Assembly (NCBI RefSeq): GCF_001690705.1
Contig: NZ_LZGK01000011.1
Coordinates: forward strand, 434,001 to 498,000
Source: Gilliamella sp. wkB178
GTDB taxonomy: Bacteria > Pseudomonadota > Gammaproteobacteria > Enterobacterales > Orbaceae
Length of the DNA: 64,000 nucleotides
Direction of reading: 5' to 3'
Shown: positions 57,239 through 64,000 of the stretch, in pieces
Numbering within the stretch: position 1 is the first letter of the stretch
Layout of the letters: each line of letters starts with the position of its first letter
Position numbers and translations under genes: made by a program
Notes under the pieces: generated by a model
Database searches by the model: none
Seen by the model: the letters and a program-made list of their open reading frames with translations, nothing else
Told to the model about the DNA's origin: nothing

Positions 57239-58828
57239 CTAGTGTCTAAAATGACGCATATTTGTAAAAATCATGGCAATATTATGTTCATTTGCTGCTT
57301 GAATGACTTCATCATCACGAATAGATCCACCAGGCTGGATCACACAAGTAACCCCAACTGCGGCCGCGGCATCAATACCATCTCTAAATGGGAAAAAGGC
57401 ATCGGATGCAACCACTGAGCCTGCTACTTCTAAATTTTCATCAGTAGCTTTTATGCCGGCAATTTTTGCTGAATAAACTCGGCTCATTTGCCCTGCACCA
57501 ATCCCTATGGTCATATTGTCTTTTGCATAAACAATGGCATTGGATTTAACAAATTTAGCAACTTTCCAACAAAACAGCGCATCAGCAAGTTCTTTATTGG
57601 TGGGTTGTCGTTTGGTAACTACTTTCAAGTCTGCTGTGGACACCATGCCTAAATCACGATCTTGAACTAAAAGTCCACCATTGACACGTTTAAAATCTAA
57701 ACTTTGAGTGGCTGAATTAGACCATTCACCACATTGAAGCACCCGTACATTCTTTTTAGCGGCAGTAATAGCTAAAGCTTCTTGACTAACTGATGGTGCA
57801 ATAATTACTTCAACAAATTGTTTGTCGACAATTGCTTGTGCTGTTTTAGCATCTAAAGTACGATTGAATGCAATAATACCACCAAAAGCTGAAGTTGGAT
57901 CCGTTGTAAATGCATGCAAATAAGCATTTAAAATGGTATCACTGGTCGCCACACCACACGGATTGGCATGTTTTACTATCACACAAGCTGGTTCGGCAAA
58001 ACTTTTCACACACTCAAGTGCAGCATCAGTGTCAGCAATATTATTGTAAGAAAGCTCTTTTCCTTGTAATTGTTTAGCTGTGGCAATACAGGCGTCTTTT
58101 ATACCCTCTTCAATGTAAAAAGCCGCCGCTTGATGCGCATTTTCACCATAACGCATATTTTGTTTTTTAATAAATTGCAGGTTTAAAGTACGTGGAAATT
58201 CACCAGCTGGTTTTTCTGTTTCACCAAAGTAAGGTGGAACCAATTGACCAAAGTAATTGGCAATCATACCATCATATTTAGCCGTGTGCTCAAAGGCTTT
58301 GATCGCCAAATTAAAACGGTATTCCAAGGAAAGTGAGTTTTGATTACTATCCATCATAGCAATAATATTAGCATAATCATTACAATCAACGACAATAGCT
58401 ACATCTTTATGATTTTTAGCTGCAGATCGAACCATTGTTGGCCCGCCAATATCTATATTCTCAACCGCATCCTCTAATGTACAATTGGTTTTGGCAACTG
58501 TTTGAGCAAAAGGATATAAATTAACCACCACCATATCAATTGGTTTGATCTGATGTTGTTGCATTATGGCATCATCAATGCCTCGTCGCCCTAAAATAGC
58601 CCCATGGATTTTAGGATGTAAGGTTTTTACTCTGCCGTCCATCATTTCCGGAAAGCCAGTATAATCCGCGACCTCAATCACCGGGATTTGGTGTTCCATT
58701 AGTAACTTAGCTGTACCACCTGTGGATAAGAGTTCTACATTTCGTTGAGATAATGCTTGGGCAAATTCTATTATTCCGGTTTTGTCGGACACACTAAGTA
58801 AGGCTCGACGGATAGGACGATGCTGCAT
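57239..58828 (-). CDS. purH: Bifunctional AICAR formyltransferase / IMP cyclohydrolase
   Basis: PurH performs the last two steps to IMP. The N-terminal cyclohydrolase domain (MGS-like) has [28 protein letters not shown] and [18 protein letters not shown]. The formyltransferase half has [26 protein letters not shown] and [14 protein letters not shown], ending [15 protein letters not shown] and MRHFRH. ATG 58828 follows GGAG and gives 529 aa, exactly the E. coli length; the frame stays open 66 codons further up into AT-rich DNA without homology. I see no PurR operator. Confidence 0.97.
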   Translation of the reverse strand: MQHRPIRRALLSVSDKTGIIEFAQALSQRNVELLSTGGTAKLLMEHQIPVIEVADYTGFPEMMDGRVKTLHPKIHGAILGRRGIDDAIMQQHQIKPIDMVVVNLYPFAQTVAKTNCTLEDAVENIDIGGPTMVRSAAKNHKDVAIVVDCNDYANIIAMMDSNQNSLSLEYRFNLAIKAFEHTAKYDGMIANYFGQLVPPYFGETEKPAGEFPRTLNLQFIKKQNMRYGENAHQAAAFYIEEGIKDACIATAKQLQGKELSYNNIADTDAALECVKSFAEPACVIVKHANPCGVATSDTILNAYLHAFTTDPTSAFGGIIAFNRTLDAKTAQAIVDKQFVEVIIAPSVSQEALAITAAKKNVRVLQCGEWSNSATQSLDFKRVNGGLLVQDRDLGMVSTADLKVVTKRQPTNKELADALFCWKVAKFVKSNAIVYAKDNMTIGIGAGQMSRVYSAKIAGIKATDENLEVAGSVVASDAFFPFRDGIDAAAAVGVTCVIQPGGSIRDDEVIQAANEHNIAMIFTNMRHFRH

Positions 58829-59049
58829 GAAAAGGCTCCGAAGTTGATAGTTAACATCCAATTCTAGAAAGCCAATATTATATATAAAACCAGGACCATT
58901 GTTTAGAATTAACTTATTAAAAAGGATCAAAACATTTAAAATATAATATTTTCTTGCCGAACCAATTACAATTACATGTTTAATTCTTTTTTTGTTGTTA
59001 TGAATTACAATATTAATGTTGAACAATATGATTTTAGGGATTAATACTT

Positions 59050-60060
59050 ATGTCGATAACATGGATTCGCTGGTATGGTTTTCTGCAACCATTAGTTAAA
59101 AATTTTATAAATCATGCCAAAATTTTAGGGATAGTATTGATTTTTATTCTCATTCCTTCATCTGATAGCTTTGCACAGATAAAAGCTTACCGAAATATGA
59201 CCGATCATAAGCTTTTTAATCCCGAGATCGATGATATCTATTTGTTAAATCTGGCTAATCTGGCTGAAAACGATAGTTATGATTTCGACAATAGTCTTTA
59301 TGAAATTTATTTAGAGAAGTTAAATAAAATAGATGATACAGATATTACCAAATTAAATATACAGAAGATTAAGAAATATAAAAACCTTTATGTAGGAATG
59401 AAGTTAGTAAAATATGAATCAAGCAACTGGACTTTTCATGTTCTGGTTTCTAATATGGCTTTTACTTCATTAGAGCAGGCTAAATTATATCTATCTTCTC
59501 CATTGGTTTATAGTAAGCAAGATGATTTTTGGCTTGACGATATGGAAGTGGAATATTTTCGTGAAAATAGGATTATTACCAATGTTATTCGTAAATCTCA
59601 AAGTAAACCGATCCCTAACCCTTATAAATATGCGTTTATACCGAAGATAAATGATGTTTATATAATTGATTTAGTCAAATATGAAGCTGATAATCGTGAA
59701 TACAGTTGGGAATATAGTAAAGACAATATTTATCAAAAATTATGGTCTGTAGATAACATTTATCCACCGGAATTTTATGAAAAAGCGGAAAATAAAAATA
59801 AGAAAGTTTATGTTGGCATGAAGCTGACTTCATATAGTGTAAAATATGATTCGTATGGTTTTGCTGTTACAACAACAGGTTTTTCATCATTAAATGAAGC
59901 TAAAATTAAACTACCTTTGTTTGATTTTAATCGTTCGTCTTTATCAATAGCTGGATCAGGTATACGGAGGATGATGAATGAAGGCATTATTGTCGATAAG
60001 GTTCGTGAATCTGAATATCATGTAGCAAACGTTGATAAAATCGATGAAGTCGATAATTAA
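59050..60060 (+). CDS. Unknown secreted protein with internal duplication
   Basis: I do not recognise this 336 aa protein. A hydrophobic segment at about 24-41 (ILGIVLIFILIPSSDSFA) after a polar start looks like a signal peptide cut near SFA-Q. The rest consists of two related units of about 105 residues. Each opens with P-x-I-[DN]-D-[IV]-Y, carries VGMKL followed by a tyrosine-containing strand in its centre, and ends with F-[TS]-SL-[EN]-[EQ]-A-K. A polar tail follows. AGGG lies nine bases before the ATG. It is divergent from purH, with a terminator after it, so it stands alone. Confidence 0.8.
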   Translation: MSITWIRWYGFLQPLVKNFINHAKILGIVLIFILIPSSDSFAQIKAYRNMTDHKLFNPEIDDIYLLNLANLAENDSYDFDNSLYEIYLEKLNKIDDTDITKLNIQKIKKYKNLYVGMKLVKYESSNWTFHVLVSNMAFTSLEQAKLYLSSPLVYSKQDDFWLDDMEVEYFRENRIITNVIRKSQSKPIPNPYKYAFIPKINDVYIIDLVKYEADNREYSWEYSKDNIYQKLWSVDNIYPPEFYEKAENKNKKVYVGMKLTSYSVKYDSYGFAVTTTGFSSLNEAKIKLPLFDFNRSSLSIAGSGIRRMMNEGIIVDKVRESEYHVANVDKIDEVDN

Positions 60061-60188
60061 TAGTCATTTTTGAATTATTTTTTTTCAGTTTTATGGATTT
60101 CATGTTTTGGTGAAGTGGAGATTTGACTCTTGTGCTCACCCAAGAAACTTGTTTTTGTTAAGTTCTATTAATTCAGTAAATTTTTCAC

Positions 60189-60226
60189 AAAAAAATCAGG
60201 TATATGCTGATACCTGATTTTTTATT
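60189..60226. terminator. Bidirectional terminator between unknown gene and era
   Basis: AAAAATCAGGTAT and ATACCTGATTTTT are complementary arms around a short loop (TATGCTG region). T-runs on both strands make it effective for both convergent transcripts. Confidence 0.88.
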
Positions 60227-60251
60227 TTTTGGATTAGATTAAATAAGATGA

Positions 60252-61157
60252 TTAATCATCACTGTATCCTAAACTACGTAAAGCGCGCTCGTCATCAGCC
60301 CAACCTGCTTTCACTTTCACCCAAAGTTCTAAATGGACTTTGTTATCAAAGAAGGATTGCATGTCTTTACGCGCCTCAATACCAATTTTTTTGATTTTTT
60401 CGCCTTTATTACCGATGACCATTTTCTTTTGCCCATCACGCTCAACCAGTATAAGACCGTTAATACGATACATGCCGGTTCGTTCATCAACCTTAAATTG
60501 TTCTATTTCAACGGTTACAGAATAAGGTAATTCGTCACCTAAAAAACGCATTAATTTTTCACGAATAATTTCAGATGCCATAAAACGTTGAGATCGGTCA
60601 GTAATATAATCTTCCGGAAAATGATGTTCGCCTTCCGGTAAATGTTTTTTGACAATCTTTTTGATTATCTCTATGCCCTCACCTTTTTCGGCGCTAATTG
60701 GTACTACGTCCAGAAAATCAATTTTCTGACTAATTTCTTGAATATGTGGTAATAATTGGGTTTTATCAATCACATTATCGATTTTATTAATAACCAATAA
60801 CACTGGGCATTTGCAACCTTTTAATTTATTCGCTACCATCTCATCATCATCATTCCAATGAGTACCTTCAACGACAAAAATCACCAATTCAACATCGCCT
60901 ATTGAGCTGCTTGCTGCTCGATTCATTAGTCGGTTGATTGCTTTTTTTTCTTCTATATGTAGCCCTGGAGTATCAATGTAGATCACCTGATCATTATCTT
61001 GAGTATCGATACCAATAATTCGGTGGCGAGTAGTTTGGGCTTTACGTGAGGTTATCGAAATTTTTTGACCTAATAATTGATTTAATAATGTTGATTTACC
61101 TACATTTGGTCTGCCAACAATGGCAACAAACCCACAATGCTGTTTTATATCTGTCAT
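60252..61157 (-). CDS. era: GTPase Era
   Basis: Era binds 16S rRNA near its 3' end and checks 30S maturation. The G domain has [12 protein letters not shown] (15-26), the switch region of [14 protein letters not shown] and NKID; the C-terminal KH domain has [20 protein letters not shown]. Length is 301 aa. Its ATG overlaps the rnc stop by four bases, giving the lepA-lepB-rnc-era order of enterics. recO does not follow. Confidence 0.97.
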   Translation of the reverse strand: MTDIKQHCGFVAIVGRPNVGKSTLLNQLLGQKISITSRKAQTTRHRIIGIDTQDNDQVIYIDTPGLHIEEKKAINRLMNRAASSSIGDVELVIFVVEGTHWNDDDEMVANKLKGCKCPVLLVINKIDNVIDKTQLLPHIQEISQKIDFLDVVPISAEKGEGIEIIKKIVKKHLPEGEHHFPEDYITDRSQRFMASEIIREKLMRFLGDELPYSVTVEIEQFKVDERTGMYRINGLILVERDGQKKMVIGNKGEKIKKIGIEARKDMQSFFDNKVHLELWVKVKAGWADDERALRSLGYSDD

Positions 61158-61828
61158 TTTATACCTAATTGGTTTAGTGCTTCTTGAGCAGCAGCTTGTT
61201 CGGCTTTACGGCGACTTAAACCCCGCCCTAAATATTCATGGTTATCATTGTCAATTTTACATTGAATTAAAAATTCTTGTTCGTGATTATCACCCGTTAC
61301 TTCAAGAATTAAGTAACATGGTCGCTCATGATGAATACCTTGCAAATATTCTTGCAGACGGGTTTTGGCATCTTTCTGTTTGATCCCTGGTTTTATTTCA
61401 TCTAATCGTGACTGATACCAAGATAATATTAAATGGCGGATAGTTTCAATATCACTATCTAAATAAATTGCACCAATAATCGCTTCTACTGCATCAGAAA
61501 TGATTGATTCACGGCGAAATCCACCACTTTTTAATTCACCTTGACCAAGAATTAAATAATCCCCTAATTTGAAGCTTTTCCCTATTACTGCTAGGGTTTG
61601 ACCACAAACTAAAGTAGCACGCATTTGGCTCAAATCACCTTCATCTTGTTTTACAAAACGGTGATAAAGTTCATCTGCAATCACAAAACTTAAAATAGAA
61701 TCGCCTAAAAATTCTAGACGTTCATTATGTAATTTATTAGCACTGCGATGTGTCAGTGCTAATTCAAGTAATGTAAGGTTTTTAAACTGATAGCCTAATG
61801 CTTGCTGTATTTGACTAAATTTTTTCAT
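61154..61828 (-). CDS. rnc: Ribonuclease III
   Basis: RNase III cuts double-stranded RNA, including the rRNA precursor. The catalytic signature [13 protein letters not shown] contains Glu39 and Asp43, and the second acidic pair is in [15 protein letters not shown]. The C-terminal dsRNA-binding domain ends [22 protein letters not shown] 61828 (224 aa) matches E. coli; the frame is open 19 codons upstream, overlapping lepB. There is no clear ribosome-binding site, so translation may depend on lepB, whose stop is 11 bp away. The E. coli rnc transcript is cut by RNase III itself; a similar site would lie outside this window. Confidence 0.96.
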   Translation of the reverse strand: MKKFSQIQQALGYQFKNLTLLELALTHRSANKLHNERLEFLGDSILSFVIADELYHRFVKQDEGDLSQMRATLVCGQTLAVIGKSFKLGDYLILGQGELKSGGFRRESIISDAVEAIIGAIYLDSDIETIRHLILSWYQSRLDEIKPGIKQKDAKTRLQEYLQGIHHERPCYLILEVTGDNHEQEFLIQCKIDNDNHEYLGRGLSRRKAEQAAAQEALNQLGIK

Positions 61829-61839
61829 AATAGTTGTAA

Positions 61840-62841
61840 TTAGTGTATGCCACCAATACGGTAAAATCGAATACCCGTTGGCCATTCATCCGGTTGTTTT
61901 TCAAAACTCATCCAAATTGCTACAGCTTTTCCAACAAAATTAGCTTCAGGAACGAAACCAAAGTAACGGCTATCACCACTATTGTCACGATTATCACCCA
62001 TCATGAAATAATGACCTTCAGGTACTACCCAAGTAGCAATTGGTTGCCCTTCTTGGCGATAAAAATAACTAGGGTTTTCTTGTGTACCTACAGTAGTTAA
62101 AATGTTGTGAGCTTGATCACCTAATGTTTCTTGTTGTATCTGCATATTCAATGTCATTAATGAGTCAGTATCAACAATACCTTCATCTGCATATTGCTCT
62201 AAAGTATAAAAGTTAGGATTATTTTTATATTTTTGATGTACTTCTTTCCAATTGCTTGCTTTAGGCTCGGAATAATGCAAATCAAGTGGTTCTGATTGTT
62301 GCCCGGTACAATTTTCAGCTGTTGGTTGGCAAGCTGGATAGATTAGTAGTTTCTTTTCTTTAACTTGATAAACTATTTTATCACCAGGTACACCTACCAC
62401 TCGTTTAATTAGATCTCTATACGGTTCATGCGGCTCTTTAAAAACAGCCACTTCACCACGCTGCGGATGACCAGTAGAAATAAGTACTGTATTAGTAATT
62501 GGATCACGTAAACCATAAGAATATTTTTGCACGGCAATAAAATCACCAATTAATAAAGTTTGGATCATTGAACCGGACGGGATTTGAAAAGGTTCTAATA
62601 AAAAAGAACGAATCACAAAAACCACAAATAAAACTGGAAAAAAAGATGCTAAACTTTCTACCCAACCTTTTGGTTTACCCACTTCAGCAAGTACTTTTCC
62701 ATCGACTTCACCATTAGTTTGTTGGCGAACAGCTTCAACTCTACGTTGTCTTTCAGGTTTCCATTTGAATTTTTCAAGAAACCAAAAAATCGCGGTAATT
62801 AATGTAGCCAATGTTAATATGATGGCAAATGTTCCAGCCAT
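61840..62841 (-). CDS. lepB: Signal peptidase I
   Basis: LepB removes signal peptides from exported proteins. Two N-terminal membrane spans (about 3-22 and 68-80) are followed by the periplasmic catalytic domain with Ser91 in IPSGSM and the general base Lys146 in [31 protein letters not shown] is the conserved box E. Length is 333 aa, close to E. coli, with the Cys-containing insertion [10 protein letters not shown]. It follows lepA by 20 bp. Confidence 0.97.
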   Translation of the reverse strand: MAGTFAIILTLATLITAIFWFLEKFKWKPERQRRVEAVRQQTNGEVDGKVLAEVGKPKGWVESLASFFPVLFVVFVIRSFLLEPFQIPSGSMIQTLLIGDFIAVQKYSYGLRDPITNTVLISTGHPQRGEVAVFKEPHEPYRDLIKRVVGVPGDKIVYQVKEKKLLIYPACQPTAENCTGQQSEPLDLHYSEPKASNWKEVHQKYKNNPNFYTLEQYADEGIVDTDSLMTLNMQIQQETLGDQAHNILTTVGTQENPSYFYRQEGQPIATWVVPEGHYFMMGDNRDNSGDSRYFGFVPEANFVGKAVAIWMSFEKQPDEWPTGIRFYRIGGIH

Positions 62842-62861
62842 TTTCTTCCCTCTTTAACTGT

Positions 62862-64000
62862 TTAATCTTTTCCTACATGCAAAATAGCTAAAAACGCTTC
62901 TTGTGGTAACTCTACATTACCAACTTGTTTCATGCGTTTTTTACCTTCTTTTTGCTTCTGTAATAGTTTCTTTTTACGACTAACGTCACCACCATAACAT
63001 TTGGCTAAAACGTTTTTACGTAGCTGTTTAACTGTTGAACGAGCGATAATATGGTTACCTATGGCGGCTTGAATGGCGATATCAAACTGTTGACGAGGAA
63101 TGAGATCTTTCATTTTTTCGACTAGTTCACGTCCACGATAAGCAGCATTATCTCTATGTGTTATTAAAGCTAAAGCATCGACACGTTCACCATTAATAAG
63201 TACATCTAATCGAACCATATCGGCAACCTGAAAACGCTTAAAGCTATAATCTAAGGATGCATAACCTCGAGAAGTAGATTTCAATTTATCAAAAAAGTCC
63301 AAGACTACTTCAGTCATCGGTATTTCATATGTTAAGGCAACTTGGTTACCATGATAAACCATGTGCGTTTGTATGCCTCGTTTCTCAACACATAAGGTAA
63401 TCACATTACCTAAATAGGTTTGGGGAACAAGTATATTACACTCGGCAATAGGTTCGCGTAATTCTTGAATATTATTCACTGCCGGTAGTTTTGCCGGACT
63501 ATCAACATAGATTATTTCATTCGAAGTGGTTAATACTTCATAAACTACTGTTGGTGCGGTGGTAATAAGATCTAAGTTATATTCACGTTCTAAACGTTCT
63601 TGGATGATTTCCATATGCAGTAACCCAAGGAAACCACAACGAAATCCAAAACCTAGCGAACCAGAATTTTCTGGTTCATAAAATAGTGACGCATCATTTA
63701 AACTTAATTTACCTAATGCGTCACGAAAGGATTCATAATCATCTGAACTAGTCGGGAATAAACCCGCATAGACTTGAGGTTTTACTTTTTTAAATCCAGG
63801 AAGCGGTTTATCAGCAGGAGTACGTGCTGAAGTTAAGGTATCACCAACCGGAGCACCTAAAATATCTTTAATTGCGCAAACAACCCAACCTACTTCACCG
63901 CAGTGTAAACATTCTTTATCCACTTGTTTAGGTGTAAAAATACCCAAGCGATCAACATTATAAGTCATGCCAGTACTCATCACTTTAATTTTATCGCCTT
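62862..64000 (-). CDS. lepA: Elongation factor 4 (LepA), C-terminal part
   Basis: The gene is cut by the right edge: about 379 codons remain, and the G domain lies outside. LepA is a translational GTPase that affects initiation and back-translocation. The visible part starts in domain II ([10 protein letters not shown]), then [53 protein letters not shown], and the unique C-terminal domain ([40 protein letters not shown]), ending AILHVGKD. It heads lepA-lepB-rnc-era. Confidence 0.97.
   Translation of the reverse strand, partial: GDKIKVMSTGMTYNVDRLGIFTPKQVDKECLHCGEVGWVVCAIKDILGAPVGDTLTSARTPADKPLPGFKKVKPQVYAGLFPTSSDDYESFRDALGKLSLNDASLFYEPENSGSLGFGFRCGFLGLLHMEIIQERLEREYNLDLITTAPTVVYEVLTTSNEIIYVDSPAKLPAVNNIQELREPIAECNILVPQTYLGNVITLCVEKRGIQTHMVYHGNQVALTYEIPMTEVVLDFFDKLKSTSRGYASLDYSFKRFQVADMVRLDVLINGERVDALALITHRDNAAYRGRELVEKMKDLIPRQQFDIAIQAAIGNHIIARSTVKQLRKNVLAKCYGGDVSRKKKLLQKQKEGKKRMKQVGNVELPQEAFLAILHVGKD

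Noticed and set aside
58829-59026. 66-residue N-terminal extension of PurH
   Set aside because: Family alignment and the GGAG site place the start at 58828, which gives exactly the E. coli length.
58829-59049. Possible PurR operator before purH
   Set aside because: No ACGCAAACGTTTGCGT-like palindrome is visible on either strand of the gap.

Overview
The window reads as ordinary chromosome from an AT-rich gammaproteobacterium. Its proteins look like divergent versions of Escherichia coli ones: fused TrpGD and TrpCF, the fMet tRNA-rimP-nusA-infB-rbfA-truB operon, zapA-6S RNA-fau, lepA-lepB-rnc-era, qmcA-ybbJ and ppdA-ppdB-ygdB-ppdC. Low GC, enteric-like genes and reshuffled gene order would fit the Orbales (Gilliamella, Orbus, Frischella). 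That placement is inference from gene content; no 16S rRNA gene is present. I see no prophage, insertion sequence or CRISPR array.

Layout: 1-2896 (+) is the end of a manganese/iron ABC importer (sitABCD). 2921-6158 (-) is usg-truA-dnaB. 6206-9029 is accessory: an endonuclease V-like gene, a YoeB/RelB-type toxin-antitoxin pair with its own promoter and operator, and a divergent CytR-like LacI-family regulator. 9101-15418 (-) is the translation/transcription-factor operon headed by initiator tRNA. 15602-22510 (-) is a complete trp operon with TrpR operator, promoter, leader peptide carrying tandem Trp codons, attenuator and end terminator. 22781-24264 (+) is qmcA-ybbJ. 24424-29302 (-) is a pyruvate-sensing unit: transporter btsT next to its two-component system btsSR, with a BtsR-type direct repeat between them. 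29355-33314 (-) holds bglX, yajQ and dapD.

33537-35307 (+) is a minor pseudopilin cluster preceded by a CRP-S-like site. Next come ybfF (-), rnb, yecH, an unknown lipoprotein and opgGH (+), then epmA and rmuC, then xseB-ispA-dxs (exonuclease VII small subunit and isoprenoid synthesis), zapA, 6S RNA, fau and a catalase (all +). 51839-58828 (-) holds an unknown gene, rlmB-rnr and purH-purD. 59050-60060 (+) is an unknown secreted protein built from two repeats. 60252-64000 (-) is lepA (cut by the edge)-lepB-rnc-era.

The least explained sequence feature is a short repeat of about 43 bp, found four times in intergenic gaps (10011, 23707, 31775, 55728). It has an invariant 15-base block and a variable 4-base centre. 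Several genes have longer open frames than homologues support; starts were moved to the position supported by family alignment and ribosome-binding site.
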